A DNA stretch of 64,000 nucleotides, taken from NCBI RefSeq assembly GCF_004125265.1, contig NZ_RDTE01000003.1, forward strand, positions 2,976,001-3,040,000, written 5' to 3'. Made by a program: the position numbers and the translations under genes. The stretch comes from Streptomyces lydicus. GTDB lineage: Bacteria; Actinomycetota; Actinomycetes; Streptomycetales; Streptomycetaceae. Positions 22,812 through 30,920 of the stretch are shown piece after piece. A model generated the notes under the pieces. That model was given only the letters and a program-made list of their open reading frames with translations. It was not told where the DNA came from and ran no database searches. The first letter of the stretch is position 1. The number at the start of each line of letters is the position of its first letter.

Positions 22812-24820
22812 CACTGCTCTCTCTCCTTCGCTCTCTCCTTCGCTCCGGTCACGTCCGTCCGGTCGCCGGCCCCTCCCCATCTCACGGACCGTCTCACCCC
22901 TCGGACACCGGTCGCTCCCCCGCTCTCCGCACCGCCGCCGGCCGGCACCGGCGGCCCGGCGGTCCGCTCCTGCGCGGGGACGGCCCAGCTCGGCGTACGG
23001 CCGGCGGGAGCGGCGGCCGGGGTGGCCGACACGGCGTCCCTGGCGGCGGGCACGGCGGCGCGGGTGGCGGCACCGGTCGCGGCCCAGCGACCGGGGACAT
23101 GGGACTCGGCGGGACGCGCGAAGGGCCGCGGTACACCCCGGGCGTCCCGTGCACCGCAGGCGGCCGGGCGGGCCGGGGCATGGGAGATCAGCTCCAGGTA
23201 GATGCCACGAAATGCCGCGACATTCTGCTCGACGGTGAACAGCTCCAGCGCCCGCGCCCGGGCCGCCGCGCCCAGCCTGGCCCTGCGGTCCGGGTCGCCG
23301 AGCAGCGCGGTGCAGGCCTCGGCGAGGGCACGGGGGTTACGGGGCGGAACCACCAGGCCGGTGCCGCCGATGACCTCACAGACCGCACCGGCGTCGGTCG
23401 ACACCGTGGCGCGGCCGCAGAACATCGCCTCCACCAGGGAGCGCGGAAAACCCTCGATGACGCTGGAGAGCACCACCACGGCACCGGAGGCGTAGGCGTC
23501 CGCCAGGGTCGGCACCTCGGGGCTGCCGATCTCCTCGAAGCTGACCGGGCTCTCACCGACGCTGCGGGTGTCGGCCGCCTCGTCGGGGAAGAGCTGGGCG
23601 GCCAGCGCCCGGCAGTGCGCGAGATATCCGGGCGCCTGCGGGTCGCGGCCGGCGCCGCCGACGATCCGCAAGGTGGCCTCCGGTTCGGCCCTGCGGATCT
23701 CGGCGAAGGCGTGCAGCAGCGCGATGAGGTCCTTGGCGGGCTCGATGGTGCCGACCCACACCAGCGTCTTGGAGTCGTCCGCCGCCGCGTCCGCGACCGC
23801 GGCGAAGGGGGCGGCGTCCATGCCCGGGTGGACCGTACGCAGCCGGGCGCGGTCGGCGCCGCAGCGCTCCTGCCAGCGCCGGGCGTGGGTGTTGCCGGGG
23901 GTGATCAGCGCCGCCTGTGCATAGGTCTCGGCGGCCAGCGCGCCCTGGAAGGCGGCGAGCAGTGCGCGCACCGGCGCACTCAGCGGCGCGGCGGCGCGCG
24001 CGAGATAGTGCTCGCGCAGCCGTACGCCGTACTCGGTGACCAGCAGCGGGGTGGCGAAGAAGTGCTTGGCCAGCAGTCCGGGGAGGGCGGCGGCGCCGCC
24101 GGAGGTGGCATGGCAGAGGTCCACACCGCCGAGCCCGGGAGTGTGCCGGTCGCCGTACCAGTCCAGGGACAGCGGCCGCAGCGCGCGGGCGAGCCCGGCG
24201 GTGACCGCCAGCAGGTCGTTGACCTGCGCGCCCGGCGCGGCGGGCAGGGCGTGCGGCCCGTGGCAGGCGGCTTCCAGGAGGCGTACGGCGTCCTCGGAGC
24301 GCAGCAGCGCGGGCAGCCCCCGGTGTTCCCGGGCGAGTTCGGCGAGCCCGTAGAGACCGGCGGCGAAACGGTCCGCCTTACCGGTCACGAGGCCATCAGG
24401 GGCGTCACCCGGGACGGCGGGCGGATACCCGGCCGGGGCGCCCCCGGGGACGGCGCCCCGGGCAGGTACCACCGGGGTGGCCGGCGCTCCTCCTGGAGGC
24501 GCCGTGGCGAAGGCCGCCACGAGATCGCCGAAGCACTCGGCGAAGCGGCGGCGTTCGCGCCGTCCGGGGGTGCGGCCCCGGCGCGGCTCGCCGGACCGGC
24601 GGCGCCCGGCGGGAAAGCCGTCCCCCGGGGGCGCGCTGTGCACCAGCCGTACGTGGCGCGGCAGTTCGGGCCGTGGCGGCGCGTCCCGGCGGGGCTCGGC
24701 GCTCAGGGCGTAGACCTCGAAGTCATGGCCGGCGAGCCCGCGCACGAGCCGGTCGCACCACGCATGCGTCTCACCGGACGCATACGGATAACCACCTTCG
24801 GTGAGTAGTCCGATCCGCAC
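22808..24820 (-). CDS. GT4 glycosyltransferase, PelF-like (DUF3492 N-terminus)
   Basis: About 670 aa. The start VRIGLLTEGGYPYASGETHA and the later LLVTEYGVRLREHYL resemble PelF-type enzymes of exopolysaccharide clusters. The C-terminal GT-B domain has LVWVGTIEPAKDL and the EX7E motif (EGFPRSLVE) near residues 453-461. PelF is a cytosolic enzyme that builds a polysaccharide from UDP-sugars. A Pro/Gly/Arg-rich insertion follows the first strand-helix unit, and a ~120-residue Ala/Pro/Arg tail follows the catalytic domain. Both are unusual for the family. GTG at 24820 is used; an in-frame ATG at 24853 is possible. It is the first gene of the operon that ends with the epimerase. Confidence 0.85.
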   Translation of the reverse strand: MRIGLLTEGGYPYASGETHAWCDRLVRGLAGHDFEVYALSAEPRRDAPPRPELPRHVRLVHSAPPGDGFPAGRRRSGEPRRGRTPGRRERRRFAECFGDLVAAFATAPPGGAPATPVVPARGAVPGGAPAGYPPAVPGDAPDGLVTGKADRFAAGLYGLAELAREHRGLPALLRSEDAVRLLEAACHGPHALPAAPGAQVNDLLAVTAGLARALRPLSLDWYGDRHTPGLGGVDLCHATSGGAAALPGLLAKHFFATPLLVTEYGVRLREHYLARAAAPLSAPVRALLAAFQGALAAETYAQAALITPGNTHARRWQERCGADRARLRTVHPGMDAAPFAAVADAAADDSKTLVWVGTIEPAKDLIALLHAFAEIRRAEPEATLRIVGGAGRDPQAPGYLAHCRALAAQLFPDEAADTRSVGESPVSFEEIGSPEVPTLADAYASGAVVVLSSVIEGFPRSLVEAMFCGRATVSTDAGAVCEVIGGTGLVVPPRNPRALAEACTALLGDPDRRARLGAAARARALELFTVEQNVAAFRGIYLELISHAPARPAACGARDARGVPRPFARPAESHVPGRWAATGAATRAAVPAARDAVSATPAAAPAGRTPSWAVPAQERTAGPPVPAGGGAESGGATGVRGVRRSVRWGGAGDRTDVTGAKERAKEREQW

Positions 24821-24911
24821 GGGTGCACCCCCGTCCTCCCATATCAGCCACATCGGCGCCTGGCGCGCCGACCGCACGGCCGCCACCTGCGGGAAGAAGC
24901 TATGCAAAGGG

Positions 24912-24949
24912 CCGGTGGCGCGATGGACGGTTGTCCATCGCGCCACCGG
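24912..24949 (-). terminator. Terminator after the DUF3152 gene
   Basis: A perfect 17-bp stem (24912-24928 with 24933-24949) with a 4-nt loop. On the minus strand it is followed by CCCTTTGC. It separates the DUF3152 operon from the glycosyltransferase operon. Confidence 0.85.
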
Positions 24950-25050
24950 AAGGGGTGAACACACGTAACTTTCCGCCCCTGAGGGCGTTTCGACGCGCTA
25001 TGTGAGCGTCACGGGCCGCCGGCCGTAGTACCCGCCGCTGCGCCGTCCGC

Positions 25051-26505
25051 TCACTTCTGGGTGGGGAACGGCCAGGAGTTGGGCCGGCAGGTCGCGCCGT
25101 CCGTCGTCAGGAACTTCGTCTGCTGCATCATCACCGGGGCCAGTGCGCCCTGCCGGGAGCAGGCCTCGTGGTTGTGCCCGAGGCGGTGGCCGACCTCGTG
25201 ATTGATCAGCATCTGGCGGTAGGCGAACATCTTGTCGTGGCCGTAGGTCTTGGCGCCCTGCGCCCAGCGGTAGGCGTTGATCATCACCCGGTCGGTCGCC
25301 GCCGAGTCACAGGAGACGTTCTCCTCGCCGGTGTCGAGACCGGACTTGGCGCACCACTTCGCCGTGGTCCCCGGGCTCGCCAGCGTGATCACGAAATCGG
25401 CGTCCCCGGAGGCCACCCGCTGGAAGGTCCGCTGCCCGCCGTGCGCCCAACTGCGGTCGTCGTTGAGGGTCTTGTGCACCGCCTCGGCGAACAGCTTGCC
25501 GTCCAGCGGCAGCCCCTCCTCGATGTCGACGCGGTAGCGCAGCACCTTGCCGTGGCCGGGCGCCTTGGCGTCGCCGCCGGTCGGCCGGAAGCGGCCGCTG
25601 CCCGTCAGCTGCGCGTCCAGCGGGAAGACCTGCGCCATCTGTTCGTCGTAACCGGCGGGCTTGGCGTCCTGGGTGGGCCGGGAATGCGACCGGGAGGCCT
25701 CGTCGCCGACCCCGTCGGTACGGTCGTTGCCGCTGCGCGTCTGCGGGTCGCCGCTGTCCTTGTGCTGTTCGGCGACCTGGCCCGCGATGACGACGGCGAG
25801 GACGGTGGTCACCGCGGCGGCCGCCGCACCGGTGAACGTCCGGCCCATGCCGCCCTTCTTGATGCCGTGCCGCGACTCCTCCACCGCGAAACCGTCGCCG
25901 TCGGCCGGGTCCCGGTCCGCCGGGCCGCCCGGCTCGCCGCCGTCCGCGCCGGATGCGGTCAGCGGGCCGGGCCCGCCGGCCTCGTCGCGCTCGAAGACCA
26001 CCGACCGGCCCGTGAAGCGGCCGCCGGGGGGCATACCGGCCCCGCCGGCCCCGTGCGGACCGGACGCCGGCTGCGCCATCCCGGGCGCACCGGCCCGGAA
26101 CACATCGTCGTCCGGGTCGTCCGCGCCGCCCCGGCCGCCCGGGAACGACCTGGCGTCGAAGGCATCCACGTAGTCGCGCCGCGGTCCCTGGCCGGTGCCG
26201 GGCGTGGCGACCGGCGGGACACCGGGCATCTCCGCGCGCGGCCGGGGAATCCTGGGCGCGCCCTGACCGGCGGCCACCGGCGACGACGGCGCCCCGGGGA
26301 ACGCGCCCCAACCACCGCCCGGCTCACGCTGTTCGGGGTGTCCGCCGCGCACCGCATCACCGTCGAACGGTTCGCGTCTGCGGCGTCCGGAGCCCGGACC
26401 GGAGCCGGACGGGCCGTCTCCCGAGGGGGTGTTGCCGGGCGGACCTGCCGTCTCCGGGCTTTCCGCAGCGGTCTCAGGCCGGCCTCGGCGGCTATGGCGT
26501 CCCAC
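25051..26505 (-). CDS. DUF3152 membrane-anchored metzincin-like protein
   Basis: A 484-aa protein. About 225 cytosolic residues are Gly/Pro/Asp-rich and disordered. One transmembrane helix (AAAAAVTTVLAVVIAGQV) precedes an extracytoplasmic DUF3152 domain. That domain holds HEVGHRLGHNHEAC near residue 440, a metzincin-type HExxHxxGxxH-like zinc site with three histidines and a glutamate, so a secreted-side protease role is likely. Substrate unknown. The start is 8 bp after the stop of the alpha/beta hydrolase gene, so the two form an operon, as in mycobacteria. Confidence 0.85.
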   Translation of the reverse strand: MGRHSRRGRPETAAESPETAGPPGNTPSGDGPSGSGPGSGRRRREPFDGDAVRGGHPEQREPGGGWGAFPGAPSSPVAAGQGAPRIPRPRAEMPGVPPVATPGTGQGPRRDYVDAFDARSFPGGRGGADDPDDDVFRAGAPGMAQPASGPHGAGGAGMPPGGRFTGRSVVFERDEAGGPGPLTASGADGGEPGGPADRDPADGDGFAVEESRHGIKKGGMGRTFTGAAAAAVTTVLAVVIAGQVAEQHKDSGDPQTRSGNDRTDGVGDEASRSHSRPTQDAKPAGYDEQMAQVFPLDAQLTGSGRFRPTGGDAKAPGHGKVLRYRVDIEEGLPLDGKLFAEAVHKTLNDDRSWAHGGQRTFQRVASGDADFVITLASPGTTAKWCAKSGLDTGEENVSCDSAATDRVMINAYRWAQGAKTYGHDKMFAYRQMLINHEVGHRLGHNHEACSRQGALAPVMMQQTKFLTTDGATCRPNSWPFPTQK

Positions 26506-26513
26506 GGGGCGTG

Positions 26514-27545
26514 TCAGCTCCTGCCCGCATCAGCGGTCACATCGGTCACATCACTGTCGAGCAGTTCGCGGACGGCCCGCGCCACTGTCTCCGGGTATTC
26601 CATCATCGCCACATGCCCCGCCTCCGGCAGCGTCAGCAGTCGCGAACCGCGGAACGCCGCGGCCGCCCGCCGTGCCATCCGGAAGGAGACCAGGCGGTCG
26701 CGTCCACCGTAGACGAGAAGGGTGGGGGCGAGAACTCTCTCTGCCTGACGCCACAAATTGTGCTGTCCGCCCAGCGTGTAGGCGTTCACCAGACCGCGGG
26801 CCGAGCGCTCCATCACCTCCCAGAAGTACGGGAGTTCCAGCCGTCGCGCGTACTCCTCGGCCGCGGCGTTGAACCCTTCCGGGCTGACCCGGCCGGGGTC
26901 GCCGTAACAGAGCGCCAGCACCTCGCGGGTGCGGCGCTCGGGCGTCCAGTCATGGGTGAGGCGGCCGAAGAGCCCGGTGATACCGGGGACGGCGAGCAGC
27001 GCCGTGGGCACCGCGGTCAGCTGCGGCGGCACTTCGGGCAGCGCCGGGGAGATCAGCGTCAGGGTGCGGACGAGGTCGGGCCGCGCCGCCGCCACCCGGG
27101 TCGACGCGGCACCGCCCATCGAGTTGCCGATGAGGTGGACGGGGCCGCGCCCGGCCGCGTCGAGGTACCGGATGACCGCGCGGGCCTGGGCGGAGATGGA
27201 GTAGTTGCCGTCGGCGGGCGGGGGTGAGTGGCCGAAGCCGGGCAGATCGATCGCCTCGCCGTCCACCCGGTCGGCGAGCAGCGGCATCAGGTCCGACCAG
27301 TTCTGCGAGGAGCCACCGAGGCCGTGGACGTAGAGCGCGGGCTCGCGCCCGGCCGCGGCGCCGTCGCCCGCGGCCTCCTCCGCTCTGTCGTCGCGCGCGG
27401 GCCGCCCGTCCGGCGCCCGTACGGTCAGCGTCAGGCCCGGCAGGGTCACGGTGCGCACCGTCTCCGCCCCGCCGTGCCGGCCGGGGCCGGCCGGTGGCAC
27501 CGGGAGAGCGGCGGTCGCGGTGTCCGGCGACTCGGTCGAAGACAT
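26514..27545 (-). CDS. Alpha/beta hydrolase
   Basis: A 343-aa alpha/beta-fold hydrolase: oxyanion region YVHGLGGSSQNW near residue 75, nucleophile elbow GNSMGG, acid in VYGGRDRLV and catalytic histidine in EAGHVAMMEYP. It has a 70-residue variable N-terminus. Substrate unknown; similar proteins act as esterases or C-C hydrolases. The ATG at 27545 lies 7 nt after a TAACAT box with no ribosome binding site, so the transcript may be leaderless. First gene of an operon with the DUF3152 gene. Confidence 0.87.
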   Translation of the reverse strand: MSSTESPDTATAALPVPPAGPGRHGGAETVRTVTLPGLTLTVRAPDGRPARDDRAEEAAGDGAAAGREPALYVHGLGGSSQNWSDLMPLLADRVDGEAIDLPGFGHSPPPADGNYSISAQARAVIRYLDAAGRGPVHLIGNSMGGAASTRVAAARPDLVRTLTLISPALPEVPPQLTAVPTALLAVPGITGLFGRLTHDWTPERRTREVLALCYGDPGRVSPEGFNAAAEEYARRLELPYFWEVMERSARGLVNAYTLGGQHNLWRQAERVLAPTLLVYGGRDRLVSFRMARRAAAAFRGSRLLTLPEAGHVAMMEYPETVARAVRELLDSDVTDVTADAGRS

Positions 27546-27552
27546 GGGGACG

Positions 27553-27558
27553 ATGTTA
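27553..27558 (-). promoter_or_regulatory. -10 box of a probable leaderless promoter (hydrolase/DUF3152 operon)
   Basis: TAACAT on the minus strand with exactly 7 nt to the ATG at 27545 and no purine-rich site between. The TANNNT-N7-ATG arrangement is characteristic of leaderless actinobacterial genes. A palindrome CCTACG-CT-CGTAGG lies about 70 bp upstream in the shared intergenic region, near 27627. Confidence 0.5.
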
Positions 27559-27715
27559 CGAGACGATCACACCCCCGATCGTGTGTCCGCGGTCACACAC
27601 CGCATCGCGCTGCCGCGGCCACTCTCCTACGCTCGTAGGCGAGGGCAGCCGCCCCGGCCCCTGCTTTCATGCCAGGCACCAGCCGACGATCGAGCACGCG
27701 GAAAAGGGAGCCATC

Positions 27716-27934
27716 ATGCGCGTCGACCCGACAGACCCGGAGACCTTCGCGGACGAGAGCGACGCCACCGATATCGACGTCGAAGCCCCTGAAGCGGACA
27801 CCGCCGAGCAGTACGCCGATCTCGCACCGCGGCGGGACGAGACGGTGACCGTCCACGATCCGGACGCGGCGAACGAGGCAGATCTCGCCGAACAGGCCCG
27901 TGTCGTGGAGCTCAACGAAGACGAATACCGATGA
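27716..27934 (+). CDS. Small acidic protein (72 aa), function unknown
   Basis: Starts MRVDPTDPETFADE and is about one third Asp/Glu, with few hydrophobic residues, so probably disordered and cytosolic. A good AAAGGGAG lies 5 nt before the ATG. Third positions are G/C-rich as in coding DNA. It lies between the divergent hydrolase operon and the tetR gene, 148 bp before the latter. I do not recognise a family. Confidence 0.7.
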   Translation: MRVDPTDPETFADESDATDIDVEAPEADTAEQYADLAPRRDETVTVHDPDAANEADLAEQARVVELNEDEYR

Positions 27935-28082
27935 CCTGGGATGTTTTGTCGGCTTCTGAGAAGGGCGGCGGGCAGAAATTCTCGGCCTCGACCGCGCACA
28001 GCCGGGTTACCCAAAAGTACGATGGCGGGCGCGGTGCACCACCTTGTACGGACCGCGTACGGAACAACTTCTGGGAGGCAGC

Positions 28083-28724
28083 GTGAGCGCCATCGAGCAG
28101 ACCGAGGCGGCGCGCCCGCGGGGCACACGCCTGCCACGACGGGCCCGGCGCAATCAGCTTCTGGGCGCCGCCCAGGAGGTTTTCGTCGCACAGGGCTACC
28201 ACGCGGCCGCGATGGACGACATCGCCGAGCGGGCGGGCGTCAGCAAGCCCGTCCTCTACCAGCACTTCCCTGGCAAGCTGGACCTCTACCTCGCCCTGCT
28301 GGACCAGCACTGCGAGGCCCTGCTGCACTCGGTGCGCTCGGCGCTGGCGTCGACGACCGACAACAAGCAGCGGGTCGCCGCCACCATGGACGCCTACTTC
28401 GCGTACGTGGAGGACCCGGGCGGCGCCTTCCGCCTGGTGTTCGAGTCGGACCTCACCAATGAGCCGGCGGTCCGCGAGCGCGTGGACAAGGTGTCGCTGG
28501 AGTGCGCCGAGGCCATAAGCGTGGTGATCGCCGAGGACACCGGCCTGTCGCGGGACGAGTCGATGCTGCTCGCCGTGGGCATGGGCGGCGTCTCCCAGGT
28601 GGTGGCACGGTACTGGCTGTCGTCCGAGAGCACGGTTCCGCGGGACACCGCGGTGCAGCTGCTGACCTCGCTCGCGTGGAAGGGCATCGCCGGTTTCCCG
28701 CTGCACGGCAGCGACACGCACTGA
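28083..28724 (+). CDS. TetR family transcriptional regulator
   Basis: A 213-aa protein with a TetR N-terminal helix-turn-helix (RNQLLGAAQEVFVAQGYHAA, then DDIAERAGVSKPVLYQHFPG) and a ligand-binding C-terminal domain. GTG at 28083 follows GGGAGG by 4 nt. The same gene pair (TetR then DUF3107) sits in this place in mycobacteria. No ligand or target can be read from sequence. Confidence 0.92.
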   Translation: MSAIEQTEAARPRGTRLPRRARRNQLLGAAQEVFVAQGYHAAAMDDIAERAGVSKPVLYQHFPGKLDLYLALLDQHCEALLHSVRSALASTTDNKQRVAATMDAYFAYVEDPGGAFRLVFESDLTNEPAVRERVDKVSLECAEAISVVIAEDTGLSRDESMLLAVGMGGVSQVVARYWLSSESTVPRDTAVQLLTSLAWKGIAGFPLHGSDTH

Positions 28725-28863
28725 CCGTGTTCGCTGCAGGCGTGCTCCAGGGCGTCCTGCGCGTCCCCGGACCGGGCTAATGTGTGCTGCGTACGGCGCG
28801 ATGACCGCGCATCCTCCCCCAGCTGACGCTGGGGATCCCCGGACCGTCGGAGGGACAAAAGCC

Positions 28864-29091
28864 GTGGAGGTCAAGATCGGCGTGCAGCACGCACCCCGCG
28901 AGATCGTTCTGGAGAGCGGGCAGTCTGCCGAAGAGGTCGAGAGCGCGGTGTCCGACGCGCTGGGCGGCAAGTCACAACTGCTGAGCCTGGTGGACGACCA
29001 CGGTCGCAAGGTCCTGGTCCCGGCGGACCGGCTGGCCTATGTGGAGATCGGCGAGCCCACCGCCCGCAAGGTCGGGTTCGGCGCGCTCTGA
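28864..29091 (+). CDS. DUF3107 small protein
   Basis: A 75-aa protein beginning VEVKIGVQHAPREIVLESGQ, the compact DUF3107 fold found next to a TetR gene throughout actinobacteria. Function unknown. GTG start with GGAGGG about 10 nt upstream. A perfect 7-bp hairpin (CCCCAGC/GCTGGGG, 28817-28834) lies between tetR and this gene and resembles a common Streptomyces intergenic hairpin. Confidence 0.88.
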   Translation: MEVKIGVQHAPREIVLESGQSAEEVESAVSDALGGKSQLLSLVDDHGRKVLVPADRLAYVEIGEPTARKVGFGAL

Positions 29092-29125
29092 CACAGCGGG
29101 CGCCCGATGCGGCGCCCGGAGACGG

Positions 29126-29170
29126 AAAGGCGGCGGCCCCGGAGATTCAGCTCCGGGCCGCCGCCCTTTC
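29126..29170 (+). terminator. Terminator after DUF3107
   Basis: A long GC hairpin: AAAGG(C)GGCGGCC...GGAG pairs with CTCC...GGCCGCCGCCCTTT (about 18 bp with one bulge, 6-nt loop). It ends in CCCTTTC. The rest of 29171-29428 holds no gene that I can support. Confidence 0.8.
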
Positions 29171-29428
29171 CTGCGTTTCGCCCCGCGTTTTCCGTGCGTT
29201 TCCCCGGACGTCCCCCACTGCTTCGGGACATCGGCCCACCATGGTGGCATCGCCCCCTGCCGGGCCCGGTCCGCCGCTTTTCCGCAGATCAGGCCGTTCG
29301 AGTCGGTCCGGCTGGGCTGATCAGGCACGGGACCTGCGCCGGGAGGGTTGCTGCCGGTGCCCCTTGGGTACGACGGCCTGTGACCGATTTGTTCAGCTGA
29401 TCGGCATCGTCACACGGGAGGGAACAGC

Positions 29429-29719
29429 ATGATCTGGGAAACGCTCGGCGCCGTACTCATCGGCTTCGCCATCGCCCTGTCCGCCGCGCGATGGCTGCCC
29501 GACCGTTTTCCCGCAAGCAGCCTCACCCTGGCGACCGGCCCGGTCGCGGCGGTGCTCGGCGCGCTGCTGACCCGCTCGATCCTCGGCCCCGGCCACCCCG
29601 TCCAGGTGATGGTGGCCGCGATCGCCGTGGGGGCGGCCCTGCTGTCGGTGGTGGCGCGCCCGCCGCGCCGGCGCTTTCGGCGGCCGGCCACCCCTTTGAA
29701 GGGGCACCGGACGGCCTGA
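29429..29719 (+). CDS. Small membrane protein (96 aa)
   Basis: Two or three hydrophobic helices (WETLGAVLIGFAIALSAARW; LATGPVAAVLGALLTRSIL; VMVAAIAVGAALLSVVA) and a basic C-terminal tail. ATG follows GGGAGGG by about 6 nt. Family not recognised; it is convergent with the ferritin-like gene. Confidence 0.7.
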   Translation: MIWETLGAVLIGFAIALSAARWLPDRFPASSLTLATGPVAAVLGALLTRSILGPGHPVQVMVAAIAVGAALLSVVARPPRRRFRRPATPLKGHRTA

Positions 29720-29742
29720 ACCGCCCGGCGCGCCCCTCGCGG

Positions 29743-30480
29743 TCAGGCCGCGAGGCCCAGCGCGGCCATCCGCTTGGTGTGCGCCTCGGTGATCCGCGAG
29801 AACATCCGGCCCACCTCGGCCAGGTCGAAGCCGTCGGCCACCCCGCCCACCAGCATGGTGGAGAGCGCATCGCGGTCCGCGACGACCCGCTGCGCCTGCG
29901 ACAGCGCCTCGCCCATCAGACGGCGCGCCCACAGTGCGAGACGGCCGCCGACCCGCGGCTCGGCCTCGATGGCCGCGCGCACCTTCTCCACGGCGAATGT
30001 GGCGTGCCCGGTGTCGTCGAGCACGGCCAGCACCAGATCACGGGTGTCGGAGTCCAGCCGGGCCGCGACCTCGCGGTAGAAGTCACTGGCGATCGAGTCG
30101 CCGACATAGGCCTTGACCAGGCCCTCCAGCCAGTCCGACGGCGCGGTCTGGCGGTGGAACTCGTCCAGCGCGGCGGCGAACGGCTCCATCGCCTCGTTCG
30201 GCTCCGCCTCGATCTGCGCAAGCCGCTCCCGCAGCCGCTCGAAGTGGTGGAACTCGGCCGAGGCCATCTTGGCCAGCTCGGCCTTGTCGTCCATCGTCGG
30301 CGCGAGCTTGGCGTCCTCCGCCAGGCGCTCGAAGGCGGACAGCTCGCCATAGGCGAGCGCGCCGAGCAGATCGATCACGGCGGCCCGGTACTGGGGCTCG
30401 GCGGATGCCTGCGCCCAGTCCTGGGCGGCGATCCCGGTGTGTGTGCGCGCGTCAGCGGCGGCGTTGTCAGGCGTTCCCAT
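29743..30480 (-). CDS. Ferritin-like fold protein
   Basis: A 245-aa all-helical protein with the spaced Glu and ExxH motifs of a ferritin-like di-iron site: ELSAFERL, then EFHHFERL, with a later DDTGHATF and ADRDALST. From memory it corresponds to the protein encoded next to rhlE in mycobacteria. Function unknown; oxidation or iron handling is possible. The start at 30480 (MGTPDNAAAD) is preferred over one 17 codons upstream that lacks a conserved segment. Confidence 0.75.
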   Translation of the reverse strand: MGTPDNAAADARTHTGIAAQDWAQASAEPQYRAAVIDLLGALAYGELSAFERLAEDAKLAPTMDDKAELAKMASAEFHHFERLRERLAQIEAEPNEAMEPFAAALDEFHRQTAPSDWLEGLVKAYVGDSIASDFYREVAARLDSDTRDLVLAVLDDTGHATFAVEKVRAAIEAEPRVGGRLALWARRLMGEALSQAQRVVADRDALSTMLVGGVADGFDLAEVGRMFSRITEAHTKRMAALGLAA

Positions 30481-30920
30481 GACCGGCACAATAGCCCGCT
30501 CGGCCGCCCGGGGAAGGCCCTGGTCAGCCACTCCGGTTCGCCCGTACGAACGACGGTCGTAGCCCCCGTCCCGGTAGCACGGCAGGCCGTGATGTATTCC
30601 TCACTCATACAAGCCTTCGGATGGGCGCGCCATATCCGGGGTACAGTGGTATTTGGACCTGCCGAGTATCGGTGGGTCGTTCCACGAAGCGGATGCCCGG
30701 TCGGTGGCCCGATCGGCTCCAAACCGACCGCCCTCTGACGCGGCGCGCAGCAGACCTGCGCACGGCAAGAGGGACACCGCTCGCGGCAGGAGTGCCTGAG
30801 CGTTGGCAGTGGTCCCGCCCCACCGGCCGCATCATCAGGCCGGCCCGTACGAACCCGTACGAAGGTGCGGTACGACCCCCTTCGCCGCCTCACGCCGCGT
30901 CTCACAGAAGAGGCAAGATT
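30481..30920 (+). promoter_or_regulatory. 440-bp divergent region and leader of the RhlE-type helicase
   Basis: No separate gene is seen. The frame of the helicase stays open through most of this stretch, but the encoded sequence is basic and unlike any helicase N-terminus. It therefore probably holds the promoter and a long 5' leader. Long leaders are common for cold-inducible RNA helicases. An in-frame ATG at 30621 is the far upstream alternative start. Confidence 0.4.
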
